A stretch of 64,000 bases of DNA, taken from NCBI GenBank assembly GCA_947458455.1, contig CANGYJ010000005.1, positions 186,001-250,000 of the forward strand, in the 5' to 3' direction. This document shows, piece after piece, positions 1 through 8,353 of this stretch. The position numbers and the translations under genes were made by a program. Positions within the stretch are counted from its first letter, which is position 1. Each line of letters starts with the position of its first letter. This stretch comes from Verrucomicrobiaceae bacterium. GTDB taxonomy: Bacteria > Verrucomicrobiota > Verrucomicrobiia > Verrucomicrobiales > Verrucomicrobiaceae. The notes beneath the pieces were generated by a model. It saw only the letters and a list, made by a program, of their open reading frames with translations, ran no database searches and was not told the DNA's origin.

Positions 1-123
1 GACATCGAGGTCGATTTGCGCCGCATTGCCACTGTGCGCGGCATTGAACATGAACTGCGGCCAGTCCTCCGCAGAGGCGTTCAGGCTAAAAACGAGGGCG
101 AGAGGCAGAAACAGGCGCTTCAT
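1..123 (-). CDS. Secreted PQQ-like beta-propeller protein, N-terminal fragment
   Basis: Only the first 41 codons are inside the window; the gene continues beyond base 1. The reading begins with a Sec signal peptide (MKRLFLPLALVFSLNASA) and continues with EDWPQFMFNAAHSGNA. A WPQF...SG stretch just after the signal peptide is typical of secreted PQQ-binding-like (BamB/YncE-type) beta-propeller proteins of Planctomycetes and Verrucomicrobia. It is divergent from ribBA. The propeller assignment rests on this short motif alone. Confidence 0.6.
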   Translation of the reverse strand, partial: MKRLFLPLALVFSLNASAEDWPQFMFNAAHSGNAAQIDLDV

Positions 124-280
124 GGCTGAGAATACGGACACCCAACAGATTTTTCACGGTTTGAAAGCGCAAGGGCCTATGCCACCTCGTTTCGACGCTT
201 CTTTCTTGCTGGAAATCCTTTCTCCAGTGGCTAAGGGAGCGTCCCGCTTTTCTCAATGGGCGGTTCTTTCTCATCTCCCC

Positions 281-1495
281 ATGCCCCGCTCTTCAAAACA
301 GGTCTGTGATCCCGTGGAAGCCGTCATCGCTGACATCCGCGCTGGGCGCATGGTGATCGTCACCGACGATGCCGACCGCGAAAACGAGGGCGATCTCATC
401 TGTGCGGCGGAAAAGATCACGCCGGAGATGGTCACCTTCATGGTCCGCGAAGGCGCGGGCATGCTCTGCGTGGCCGTTTCGACGGAGATCGCTAAGAATT
501 TGGGCCTCGAAAGCATGGTGCCGCAGAATCGCGAGGCCTTCACCACGGCTTTCACCGTCACCGTCGATGCCGCCAAAGGCATCACCACCGGCATCAGCGC
601 TGCGGACCGCGCCCGCACCATCTGCCTGCTCGCCGATCCGAAAAGCAGCGCCAAATCCTTCGTCCAGCCGGGTCACATCAATCCGCTGGTCGCCAAGCCC
701 GGCGGTGTGCTGCGCCGCGCAGGCCACACGGAAGCCGCCACGGATCTGGCCCGTCTCGCCGGACTTCGCGAAGCCGGTGTGCTCATCGAAATCATGAATG
801 CCGATGGCACCATGGCCCGGCTGCCGGATCTGCTGAAGTTCGCCAAGAAGCACAAACTCAAGATTTGCAGCATCGCCGATCTCATCGCCTACCGCCGCAA
901 GAGTGAAAAGCTCGTCGAGCGCATCGAAGTCGTCGATATGCCCACGGATTACGGCGAGTTCAAACTGCACCTCTACAAGAGCCATCTCGACGGGATTCAT
1001 CATGTGGCCCTCGTGAAAGGCGACATCAAAGCTAGCGAGCCCACGCTCGTCCGCGTGCATAGCGAGTGCCTCACTGGCGACATCTTTGCCTCACGCCGTT
1101 GTGATTGCGGCAGCCAGCTTCATGCCGCGATGCAGCACATCGAAAAGGCCGGCAAGGGCGTCATCATCTACATGCGCGGCCACGAAGGCCGAGGCATCGG
1201 CCTCCACGGTAAAATCATGGCCTACAAGCTCCAGGAGCAAGGCCTCGACACCGTCGAAGCCAATCTCAAGCTCGGCTTCCCGATGGATCTGCGTGATTAC
1301 GGCATCGGTGCCCAGATCATCTACGATCTCGGCGTTCGGAAGATCCGCCTCATGACCAACAACCCGCGCAAGGTAATCGGTCTCGAAGGCCACAAGCTGC
1401 AAATCACCGAGCAGGTGCCCGTCAAATCCCAACCCAAGCCCGAAAACGCCCGCTACCTCGAAACCAAGAAGAAGAAGATGGGGCATAAATTGTGA
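281..1495 (+). CDS. ribBA: Bifunctional 3,4-dihydroxy-2-butanone-4-phosphate synthase / GTP cyclohydrolase II
   Basis: Riboflavin biosynthesis, cytosolic. The N-terminal half makes the four-carbon unit from ribulose 5-phosphate: DDADRENEGDL acidic motif near residue 28 and GHINPLVAKPGGVLRRAGHTEA further on. The C-terminal half opens GTP: zinc-binding HSECLTGD followed by RRCDCGSQL, then RGHEGRGIGL. The 404-residue length fits the fused family. The frame stays open upstream to base 26, but homology starts near MPRSSKQ, so ATG 281 is chosen. It is first in a probable ribBA-ribH-nusB-ftsY operon. I see no FMN riboswitch in the 157 bases upstream. The stop codon touches an inverted repeat. Confidence 0.96.
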   Translation: MPRSSKQVCDPVEAVIADIRAGRMVIVTDDADRENEGDLICAAEKITPEMVTFMVREGAGMLCVAVSTEIAKNLGLESMVPQNREAFTTAFTVTVDAAKGITTGISAADRARTICLLADPKSSAKSFVQPGHINPLVAKPGGVLRRAGHTEAATDLARLAGLREAGVLIEIMNADGTMARLPDLLKFAKKHKLKICSIADLIAYRRKSEKLVERIEVVDMPTDYGEFKLHLYKSHLDGIHHVALVKGDIKASEPTLVRVHSECLTGDIFASRRCDCGSQLHAAMQHIEKAGKGVIIYMRGHEGRGIGLHGKIMAYKLQEQGLDTVEANLKLGFPMDLRDYGIGAQIIYDLGVRKIRLMTNNPRKVIGLEGHKLQITEQVPVKSQPKPENARYLETKKKKMGHKL

Positions 1496-1622
1496 ATGAC
1501 GAAACCAGAATGAGGAATGACGAATGAAATCCCAAACCCCAATCATCTCGTGAGCCATCGCTTCCTGTTCGTCATTCGTGCTTCTGCATTCTTTCGTCAT
1601 TCCTCATTCTAAATTCGTCATT
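1495..1622. repeat. Imperfect inverted repeat of AATGACGAA words
   Basis: The left arm (1495-1524) and right arm (1592-1622) are reverse complements at about 27 of 30 positions. The shared core is AGAATGAGGAATGACGAA. The left arm begins at the last base of the ribBA stop codon. The right arm ends just before ribH. The middle repeats the same words (TTCGTCATTCG). A related string lies at 29817-29845. It could fold as a long hairpin in the ribBA-ribH mRNA. No transposase is nearby. Confidence 0.7.
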
Positions 1623-1629
1623 TCCCCTC

Positions 1630-2130
1630 ATGTCCCAATTCGCCCCCGCTCGACCCCGCCCGCTTGAAGACCCGGTATCCATTACCGTCGTCGCCAGCAT
1701 GTACAACAACCAGTTCGTTCAGGGACTCGTGAATGCCGTCGCGGCAGAACTGGAGGACCTCGCGCCGCAGGCCACGGTGGATGTGTATCGCGTGCCGGGA
1801 GCCTTTGAGATCCCCGTCACGACGGAGCTCGTGCTGCGCAATTCGAAGCCGGATGGCATCATCGCCCTCGGGGTGATCATCCGTGGAAGCACGCAGCATG
1901 CGGACCTCGTAGGCAGCAGCGTCACGCAGGCCGTGCAGGACATGGCGGTGAGGCATTGCACGCCCATCGTGCATGAGGTGCTGCTCGTGGATGATGCCGA
2001 GCAGGCCGAGGAGCGCTGCCTGGGAGCCACCATCAATCGCGGCACGGAAGCTGCCCGCGTGTGCGTGCAGATGATCAATCTCTTCGCCAAAATGCGTGCC
2101 GGATTCGCCGGTGAAACCGAACTCGCCTGA
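1630..2130 (+). CDS. ribH: 6,7-dimethyl-8-ribityllumazine synthase
   Basis: Condenses the RibBA product dihydroxybutanone phosphate with the ribitylamino-pyrimidine, the penultimate step to riboflavin. VPGAFEIP (substrate loop), RGSTQHADLV with the catalytic His, and NRGTEAA near the C terminus are all present. The length of 166 residues is normal for this capsid-forming enzyme. It lies downstream of ribBA with the hairpin repeat between, and 11 bases before nusB. Confidence 0.95.
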   Translation: MSQFAPARPRPLEDPVSITVVASMYNNQFVQGLVNAVAAELEDLAPQATVDVYRVPGAFEIPVTTELVLRNSKPDGIIALGVIIRGSTQHADLVGSSVTQAVQDMAVRHCTPIVHEVLLVDDAEQAEERCLGATINRGTEAARVCVQMINLFAKMRAGFAGETELA

Positions 2131-2141
2131 TCCACGCCACC

Positions 2142-2594
2142 ATGGGAAAACGCCGCGAAGGCCGCGAAGCCGCCGTCCAATACCTTTTCTCCTGTGACAT
2201 GCACAGCGAGAAGCCCGAGGACCAATTGGAGGCCTTTTGGTCCATCCACACCGCCAAGACCTCCACCCGCCTCTATGCGGAAAGCCTCATCAAAGGGGTC
2301 GTCGGTCATCAGGCGGACATCGATGAGCACATCCGCGGCTGCATTCTCAATTTCAGCTTTGAGCGCCTCGCCAGCGTGGATCGCAATGTGCTTCGCGTGG
2401 CCGTTTACGAACTCGCCTACTGCCCCGAAGTGCCCGGTCCCGTCATTTTAAATGAAGCCATCGAAGTGGCCAAGGCTCTCAGTGCCGGTGAATCCGGTTC
2501 CTTCGTGAATGGCGTGCTCGACCGCCTCTCCAAGAAGGTCCGGCCAAACGAGCCGAAGTATTCCAAACCCGCGCCAGCACCCAAGGAGGACTGA
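2142..2594 (+). CDS. nusB: Transcription antitermination factor NusB
   Basis: Small all-helical RNA-binding protein that binds boxA RNA with NusE/S10 and aids rRNA antitermination. It shows the family start RREGREAAVQYLF, the middle VDRNVLRVAVYELAY and the C-terminal ILNEAIEVAK...SFVNGVLDRL signature. At 150 residues it is full length. The ribH-nusB neighbourhood is common across bacteria. It ends 2 bases before ftsY. Confidence 0.95.
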   Translation: MGKRREGREAAVQYLFSCDMHSEKPEDQLEAFWSIHTAKTSTRLYAESLIKGVVGHQADIDEHIRGCILNFSFERLASVDRNVLRVAVYELAYCPEVPGPVILNEAIEVAKALSAGESGSFVNGVLDRLSKKVRPNEPKYSKPAPAPKED

Positions 2595-2596
2595 TC

Positions 2597-3442
2597 ATGG
2601 CCGGCTTCTTCAAATCCCTGCTCCAGCGCTTCACCAAGCCCGATATTGATTGGGACGACCTCGAAGCCTCACTCATCGCGGGTGATCTCGGCCCGCGTCT
2701 CGCCCTTCAGATCGTCGCCGACCTCAAAGCGCAGCAGCGGAAGCTCCATGGGGCTGACATCGTCCAAGTGGCCCGGGAGCATGTGCGGAAGATTTTGCCC
2801 GAAAGCGTGCCCGCCATCACCCCGCTCGAAGGAAAGCCGAAAGTGCTCCTCATCGTCGGCGTGAACGGCACCGGCAAAACCACCTCCACCGCGAAGCTCG
2901 CCCACGTTTTGCATCACCGCGGTCACAAGGTCGTCCTCGCCGCAGCGGACACCTTCCGCGCCGCCGCCGTGGAGCAGCTCACGGTGTGGAGCGAGCGTCT
3001 CGGCATCCCGCTCGTCAAAGGCCCGCCGAACTGCGATCCTGCTTCGGTGTGCTTCGATGGCTATGAGAAGGCGGTCAAAGAGAAGGCCGATTTCCTCATC
3101 TGCGATACCGCCGGCCGTCTCCACACGAAGCACAACCTCATGGAGGAGCTGAAGAAGATTCACCGCATCCTTGGCCGTCACGATGAAACCTCCCCGCACG
3201 AGGTTTTGCTCGTCTGCGATGCCACGACGGGCGGTAATGCCCTCTCTCAAGCCCGCGAATTCCACAAAGCCATCCCGCTCACCGGCGTCATCGTCACCAA
3301 ACTCGATGGCAGCGGCAAAGGCGGCGTCCTCGTCGCCATTCAGCAGGAACTCGGCGTCCCCACCCGCTTCATCGGCCTCGGTGAGAAGGTGGAAGACTTC
3401 CAGCCTTTCGATCCGAAGCGGTTCGTCGAAGAACTGCTGTAG
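2597..3442 (+). CDS. ftsY: Signal recognition particle receptor FtsY
   Basis: SRP-family GTPase that docks SRP-ribosome complexes at the membrane. The short N helical domain is followed by the G domain: GVNGTGKTTSTAKLAH (G1), DTFRAAAVEQL, DTAGRLHTKHNLMEEL (G3) and TKLDGSGKGG (G4/G5 region). At 281 residues it lacks the long acidic A domain of E. coli FtsY, as in many bacteria. An AAGGAGGA ribosome-binding site at 2583-2590 lies inside the end of nusB, suggesting translational coupling. Confidence 0.95.
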   Translation: MAGFFKSLLQRFTKPDIDWDDLEASLIAGDLGPRLALQIVADLKAQQRKLHGADIVQVAREHVRKILPESVPAITPLEGKPKVLLIVGVNGTGKTTSTAKLAHVLHHRGHKVVLAAADTFRAAAVEQLTVWSERLGIPLVKGPPNCDPASVCFDGYEKAVKEKADFLICDTAGRLHTKHNLMEELKKIHRILGRHDETSPHEVLLVCDATTGGNALSQAREFHKAIPLTGVIVTKLDGSGKGGVLVAIQQELGVPTRFIGLGEKVEDFQPFDPKRFVEELL

Positions 3443-3596
3443 AGGCGGCCCGTTTTCGTCCTCCTACTCGTCCTCGTCCTCGTCCTCGACTCAGGCGCTG
3501 AGTTTCAAGTTCCAGGTTTCAAGTCATGACACCACCGCGATAGCAGTGACGGGTAGCTCTCATTCTCACATATACCACGCTGCACCTACCAAAGCG

Positions 3597-3688
3597 TTTG
3601 CCGCAAAGGGGCAGAGGAGCGGAGGACGCAGAGATGAAAACCGAAGCAAACCTTTGCGTCCTCTGCCTCTTTGCCCCTCTGCGGCAAA
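3597..3688. repeat. Inverted repeat of TTTGCCGCA / GGGGCA / GAGGACGCA words
   Basis: The left arm (3597-3630) starts TTTGCCGCAAAGGGGCAGAG. The right arm (3653-3688), read in reverse complement, starts TTTGCCGCAGAGGGGCAAAG. The arms match at most positions over about 36 bases with a short A-rich loop. It resembles intergenic hairpin repeats built of similar words that I recall from several environmental bacteria; that is memory, not a search. No coding content. Confidence 0.7.
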
Positions 3689-3713
3689 AACGAGTGTGAG
3701 TAATTCAGGCCAA

Positions 3714-3759
3714 ACGAGCCGAAGCGAAGATCGCCTCGGCTCGTGCCATGGGTTTTTTT
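3714..3759 (+). terminator. Terminator-like hairpin after ftsY
   Basis: ACGAGCCGA (3714-3722) pairs with TCGGCTCGT (3736-3744). Seven T residues follow at 3753-3759 after an 8-base gap. The gap makes it less canonical, but the position between convergent genes fits. Confidence 0.5.
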
Positions 3760-3796
3760 GCGCAACGCTATTTTTGCCTCTCAGAGGCATCTCAAA

Positions 3797-4714
3797 TCAC
3801 GCAAACTGCGTGTAGAGCTTCAGCTCGGCGATGCGCTGGGCGACATCGAGCGGCGTCACGGATTGCAGTTTGTGCGTGCTGAAGGCTTCGCAGGTGTAGC
3901 TGGCGACGACGCTGCCGTGGACGACGGCGGATTTGAGGTCGTCAAAGGTAGGCTTGGTCTTGCCGTGGGCGGCGAGCCATCCGACGAGGCCGCCGAGGAA
4001 GCTATCGCCCGCGCCGGTGGGATCAAAGACGGAGTGCAGCGGATAAGCTGAGCAGGAGAAGAAGTGCTCCTTCTTCTCGCCGAAGAGGTAGCTGCCATGC
4101 TCACCGCGCTTCACGATGACAAACTTCGGACCTTTGGCGAGCAGCTTGCGGCCGGCCTCGACGAGGTTCGTGGTGCCAGCGAATTCCTTGGCCTCGCCGT
4201 CGTTGATGACGAGCAGGTCGATGCGCTTGAGGACATCGTGAAGGCGCTCATTGGCGATGCTGATCCAGAGATCCATGGTGTCCGCAGCGATGAAATCGAC
4301 GGCACTGCATTGGTCGATCATCTGCATCTGGTTTTCGGGATGCATGTTCGCGGCGACGGCGATTTTGGCCTTCTGCGCCTCCTCGGGGATTTTCACGGTC
4401 CAGTTTTCGAGGACGTTCACGGCCACGTTGTGGGTGGTGCGGTTGTTCATGTCCTCATGATACTCGCCGCTCCAGGTGAAGGATGCACCGCTGCTGCGCT
4501 CCAGGCCGCTGATGTCCACGCCGTGGCTGGAGAGCATGTCGAGATGCTGCGGTGGGAAGTCGTGGCCGATGATGCCGACGAGATGCACGGGCTTTACAAA
4601 GACGCTCGCAGCGAGGGCAGCATAGCTGGCGGAGCCTCCGAGCAGGTTTTTTTGCTCATCCTGAGGGGTTTTGACATTATCAAGGGCGACGCTGCCTGCG
4701 ATGACGACGGACAT
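3797..4714 (-). CDS. PfkB-family carbohydrate/nucleoside kinase
   Basis: ATP-dependent ribokinase-like sugar or nucleoside kinase, cytosolic. The N-terminal GGSASYAALAASVF matches the substrate-binding glycine motif. FDPTGAGDSFLGG near residue 236 carries the catalytic Asp and anion hole. INDGEAKEF and IVKRGEHGSYLF are standard ATP-side elements. At 305 residues it is full length. The substrate cannot be told from sequence. It is divergent from the OmpA-like gene and has no operon partners. Confidence 0.9.
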   Translation of the reverse strand: MSVVIAGSVALDNVKTPQDEQKNLLGGSASYAALAASVFVKPVHLVGIIGHDFPPQHLDMLSSHGVDISGLERSSGASFTWSGEYHEDMNNRTTHNVAVNVLENWTVKIPEEAQKAKIAVAANMHPENQMQMIDQCSAVDFIAADTMDLWISIANERLHDVLKRIDLLVINDGEAKEFAGTTNLVEAGRKLLAKGPKFVIVKRGEHGSYLFGEKKEHFFSCSAYPLHSVFDPTGAGDSFLGGLVGWLAAHGKTKPTFDDLKSAVVHGSVVASYTCEAFSTHKLQSVTPLDVAQRIAELKLYTQFA

Positions 4715-4850
4715 GAGAGGTTAGGGAAGGTGAAGTGTTTAATTCTTGCCCAACCGGCAGCATGCTCCTAAAACGAAGCCGTGCCAGAAAGGGCCGCCGA
4801 TCTTCGGTTTGCCCCCCGTCCTGTCAAGCAGCACCTCCGCCCGCCCTGTC

Positions 4851-6125
4851 ATGCGTTTGAGCCTTTTCTTTCTCATGGTCATCCTCCTTCCGGTGGCGGC
4901 TGTCGCTCACGCTTACTTCATCGCCTTTCACCGGCTGCCGCTGCTGCGCTCGGAGGTGATCGGCATCCTCGAAAAGGCTGGCGTGCAGTCCCCGAAGGTC
5001 GATCTCGCCTTTCTCGATATCGACCTCGCCGGCGAGGCCCCCTCCCCGCAGGCCCACCGGCAGGCCGTGGAGTCCATCCGCCGCATCGGTCCGCTGCGGC
5101 TGAAGTCCGGCGCGGATCGCCTGCATGTGAATGCCAGCGTGAAAGCCCACCTGCATGAGAAGCGCCTGCGCCTCACTGGATGGCTACCACAGCAGAAAGA
5201 TGCCGAAAAGCTCGCCCGCATCCTCACGGAGCTGCGCCCGGATTTGATCCTCGATAGCACCGAACTCCAGCATGCCCCGGAGGTGCGCTGGCCGACGTAT
5301 TTCAAACCACCGCTGGAGGCCGCGAACCCTTTTCTCAGTCCCATCCTCGATCATCTGCGCATCCCGTCCGAGCTGAGGATCGAGTTTAAAGATGGCACGC
5401 TGCGGCTCACCGGCATGCTGCCTGACGGAGGGCTGAAAGAGGAGATCATTTCCGCCCTCGCTGGAGATTCGGGAACCTCGGAGATCGATCCCTCGGGCCT
5501 CATCGCCAGCCCGCATGTCAAAGCGGCTCCCTTCGCGAAGAAAAAAGCGCTCGCCGCCTTCCTCGCGAGCTTCTTCGCTGCGCCACCGCCACGAGGTTTC
5601 GAGATCAAAGACGAGGGCCGTCCGAGGCTCACCGGCATCGCCACCCGAAAGCTAGAGAGTGAATGGCTCACCCTGCTGCGCCCCGTGACGGGCGCGGCGC
5701 AGGTGGATTCGCAGCTCGTTCTACTGCCCTCGCTCTATCACCAGCCTGGTTACCAGCCCCGCTCACCACTTCCACCTGCCATGCTCGATCAACTCCGCGA
5801 GGTGCTCCATGGCACGACCATCTCCTTTGAATCAGGCACTTCCACGCTCCCGCCGCTCGATCAAACAAAGCTCGCCGCACTCGCCCCCTCACTACTGGCC
5901 GCAGGCCCCGCCCTCGGCCTCATCATTGGCGGCCATCCTGATCCCCTCGGCGATGCCACCCAGGAAGCCACGATGGCAAAAACCCGCGCCGAGACCGTGC
6001 TCTCCTTTCTCATCGAGCAGGGCGTCCCAGCCACAGACATCACGGCAACGGCCTTTGAACCTGTCCCTCCTAGCTCCCCGGCTGCACCTGACATGCCCCG
6101 AAGCGTCGAAATCCTCGTCAAATAA
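4851..6125 (+). CDS. OmpA-family protein with BON-like repeats
   Basis: It begins with a signal peptide or anchor (MRLSLFFLMVILLPVAAVAHA). Repeated modules of roughly 60-70 residues follow, with a DGTLRLTG / EKRLRLTG pattern resembling BON domains. The C terminus, from about residue 310, resembles the OmpA peptidoglycan-binding fold: SFESGTSTL, then IIGGHPDPLGD, then RAETVLSFLIEQGV. The usual GHTD is GHPD, so peptidoglycan binding is a family inference. The frame is open upstream to 4746, but ATG 4851 starts the signal sequence. It lies 6 bases before the next gene, probably in one operon. Confidence 0.7.
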   Translation: MRLSLFFLMVILLPVAAVAHAYFIAFHRLPLLRSEVIGILEKAGVQSPKVDLAFLDIDLAGEAPSPQAHRQAVESIRRIGPLRLKSGADRLHVNASVKAHLHEKRLRLTGWLPQQKDAEKLARILTELRPDLILDSTELQHAPEVRWPTYFKPPLEAANPFLSPILDHLRIPSELRIEFKDGTLRLTGMLPDGGLKEEIISALAGDSGTSEIDPSGLIASPHVKAAPFAKKKALAAFLASFFAAPPPRGFEIKDEGRPRLTGIATRKLESEWLTLLRPVTGAAQVDSQLVLLPSLYHQPGYQPRSPLPPAMLDQLREVLHGTTISFESGTSTLPPLDQTKLAALAPSLLAAGPALGLIIGGHPDPLGDATQEATMAKTRAETVLSFLIEQGVPATDITATAFEPVPPSSPAAPDMPRSVEILVK

Positions 6126-6131
6126 CCAGCC

Positions 6132-7106
6132 ATGCCTCTCGACCTTCCATCCCTCTCGACGGACACGCTTCTCTACATGCTCATGCATAGCGGCATCTTT
6201 GTCGCCATCCTGGGCGTGGTGTTTTTCCTCATCGGCCTCCTCTTCGGCCATTCCACCTGGGGCCGTTACAAAACACAGTCGCGCCTGCTCGTTCGTGAAA
6301 TCGAGCAGCAGCGCCACGAGATCGCCACCCTGAAGCGCAAGCTTGGCGATCACTCCGTGAAGCCCGGCAGCGTCTCGCTCGACACCGGTTCCATCACCAT
6401 GCCATCCGCAGGCAGCGAGCCCTCCACCAGCGACATCCCGCCGCCCGCCCCCTCCCCCGTGGAGCATCAGCCGCCTCCACCGCCCTCCCCTGCCCTGCCC
6501 GCCGAAGTCATCCGCGATAGCCTCGCTCCCGCCGAGCCATCCACCGCCAGCCTCACCGCGAAAACAAAAGCCCCCAAGGCAAAGCCCCTCCTCAAAGCCA
6601 AGCCCGCCGAGCCCAATATCACCATCGAACCTATCCCTACGCCCATCGAGCCACCTTCCACCCTGCCGGAAGCACCCACAGCCCCATCCCCGCTCGCCGC
6701 CATCATCGCCCCGCAAGCCGCCCCAGGCCTTCCAAAGCCTGAAAAGTCCGCCTCCGAAACCCTCGCCACCGCCGTCGAGTACCTCGACATCATTCCCGCT
6801 TTGCCCGAGCTGCCGAGTTCCACCGCACCCACCGAAGTCAAACCCGAGCACGATGCCAAACTGGGCCTCGTTTACAAATCACCACCTCCGAAGCACGATG
6901 ACCTCACCGCTCTCAAAGGCATCGCCAGAGTGCTCGAACAGCGCCTCCACGAATTCGGCATCTACACCTATGAGCAGATCGCCGCATGGACCGAGGATCA
7001 GATCAAGGAATTCTCCTCCCGCCTCGCCTTCAAAGACCGCATCCATCGCGAAAAATGGGTGGAGCAGGCCCAAAAGCTCCTCTCAGGGAAAACAGCCCAT
7101 TCATGA
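6132..7106 (+). CDS. Membrane-anchored protein with Pro/Ala-rich linker and C-terminal helix-hairpin-helix domain
   Basis: One N-terminal transmembrane helix (about residues 18-40, ILGVVFFLIGLLFG) is followed by a short coiled stretch (REIEQQRHEIATLKRK). A Pro/Ala/Ser/Lys-rich low-complexity linker covers roughly residues 90-250. The C-terminal 65 residues (DDLTALKGIARVLEQRLHEF, then YTYEQIAAWTEDQI, then KEKW-like end) match the helix-hairpin-helix domain often fused to membrane proteins and NADH-dehydrogenase subunit E homologues. DNA binding is suggested by the fold only. The stop overlaps the start of the next gene (ATGA). Confidence 0.75.
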   Translation: MPLDLPSLSTDTLLYMLMHSGIFVAILGVVFFLIGLLFGHSTWGRYKTQSRLLVREIEQQRHEIATLKRKLGDHSVKPGSVSLDTGSITMPSAGSEPSTSDIPPPAPSPVEHQPPPPPSPALPAEVIRDSLAPAEPSTASLTAKTKAPKAKPLLKAKPAEPNITIEPIPTPIEPPSTLPEAPTAPSPLAAIIAPQAAPGLPKPEKSASETLATAVEYLDIIPALPELPSSTAPTEVKPEHDAKLGLVYKSPPPKHDDLTALKGIARVLEQRLHEFGIYTYEQIAAWTEDQIKEFSSRLAFKDRIHREKWVEQAQKLLSGKTAHS

Positions 7107-8353
7107 TTCACTCGATCTCCGTCTCGCTTCTCCTTTTCCTCGCCATCCTCCCCTACGCAGCCGCCGAGGCTGTGCCCGTGGTCATCGTGCCGGGCCAAGG
7201 CATCACTCGCGGAGGTCAGCCCTACTTCGTCAAAGGTGCGGGAGGTGAGAAGCATCTCGATGAACTCGTGGCCACCGGCGGAAACAGCATCCGCACCTGG
7301 ATCACCAATGGCCTGCAGCTCATCCTCGATACCGCCCAGCAGCGTGGACTCACCGTTTGTGCGGGCATCTGGCTGGAGCCCGAGTGCAATTGGTTCTCGT
7401 ATGCCAATTCCAAGCACTGTGCGAAGCAGATCGCACGGGTCGTGAATGAGGTCGTGCAGCATCGTGACCACCCAGCCCTGCTCTTTTGGGGCCTCGGCAA
7501 TGAAGCCGAGGGCGATGGCGAAAACGCGGCCTACTGGAAGCAGCTCGAAGTGCTGGCTCAAGTGGTGAAAGCACTCGATCCAACTCACCCCACCTTCACC
7601 GCCGTCGCCGGCCTCCAGCCGAAAAAGATCGCCGGGCTAGAGGCTCACACGCCCAGTCTCGACTTCATCGGCATCAACACCTACGGAGCGCTGCCGCAGC
7701 TTCGGAAATACCTCGCCGAAAACGGCTGGAAGCGCCCCTGGATCGTCACCGAATATGGCGCACGCGGTTTCTGGGAAAGCCCCCGCACCTCCTGGAATGC
7801 CCCCATCGAGCCCCCCAGTCAGGAGAAGGCCAAATTCATCCACAAAGCCTACCAAGCCGCCATCCAGCCCGGCGGCGATTGCTGGGGCAGTTATGTTTTT
7901 CTATGGGGACAGAAGCAGGAAGCCACCTCGACGTGGTTTGGCATCTTCACCGATCACGGCGAATCCACCGCCATTCGCGATGTGATGCATGAGCTATGGA
8001 AAGGCGAGGCACCGTCTGATCGAGCCCCCCTTCTCACGAAACTCGAAAGCAGCGCGGCCAAAAAAGAAATCGCCGCAGGCACTGAATTCCAAGCCGAAGC
8101 CACCGCCAGTGATCCCGATGGCGATGCCCTTGCCTGGCACTGGACCGTCACCGCCGAGAGCGCCGGACGGGATGCCAAAGGGAATGAACGCATCACTCAG
8201 CCCATCCCCGAGTGCGTGGTGAAAGCCGAAGCATCCTCCGCGACCTTCCGCGCCCCCAAAAAGCCCGGCGACTACCGCGTCCACCTCCGCATCACCGATA
8301 CCCATCACCGCGCCGCGACGGCCAATTTCCCCTTCAAGGTCAGCGATCACTGA
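7103..8353 (+). CDS. Secreted glycoside hydrolase, GH2-type TIM barrel, with C-terminal beta domain
   Basis: The signal peptide is MIHSISVSLLLFLAILPYAAA. The barrel follows the clan GH-A plan: FVKGAGG entry, NSIRTW, acid/base Glu in FWGLGNEAEGD near residue 137, and nucleophile Glu in WIVTEYGARGFW near residue 218. This resembles the catalytic part of family 2 glucuronidases and galactosidases without their usual N-terminal sandwich domains. The last 110 residues (ASDPDGDALAWHWTV) look like a PKD/cadherin-like sandwich. The start is set by the ATGA overlap with the previous gene. Substrate unknown. Confidence 0.75.
   Translation: MIHSISVSLLLFLAILPYAAAEAVPVVIVPGQGITRGGQPYFVKGAGGEKHLDELVATGGNSIRTWITNGLQLILDTAQQRGLTVCAGIWLEPECNWFSYANSKHCAKQIARVVNEVVQHRDHPALLFWGLGNEAEGDGENAAYWKQLEVLAQVVKALDPTHPTFTAVAGLQPKKIAGLEAHTPSLDFIGINTYGALPQLRKYLAENGWKRPWIVTEYGARGFWESPRTSWNAPIEPPSQEKAKFIHKAYQAAIQPGGDCWGSYVFLWGQKQEATSTWFGIFTDHGESTAIRDVMHELWKGEAPSDRAPLLTKLESSAAKKEIAAGTEFQAEATASDPDGDALAWHWTVTAESAGRDAKGNERITQPIPECVVKAEASSATFRAPKKPGDYRVHLRITDTHHRAATANFPFKVSDH

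Larger units (their letters stand above)
3443..3796. other. 354-base intergenic region with short repeats, no gene seen
   Basis: Between convergent ftsY and the PfkB kinase. From 3457 to about 3492 there is a run of direct CGTCCT/CTCGTC words. From 3597 to 3688 there is a long inverted repeat (listed separately). From 3714 to 3759 there is a terminator-like hairpin. Reading frames that cross it look like by-products of the repeats. Confidence 0.7.

Noticed and set aside
26-280. N-terminal extension of RibBA from base 26
   Set aside because: The added 85 residues have no resemblance to the family and overlap the divergent gene's start; homology begins after 281.
124-280. FMN riboswitch before ribBA
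   Set aside because: None of the conserved RFN-element blocks are present.
293-1060. Long open frame on the minus strand within ribBA
   Set aside because: It is antisense to a certain gene and its text is that of a high-GC shadow frame rich in Gly, Ala, Asp and His.
3457-3492. CRISPR-like or regulatory meaning for the CGTCCT run
   Set aside because: Units are 6 bases and tandem without spacers; this is simple-sequence DNA.
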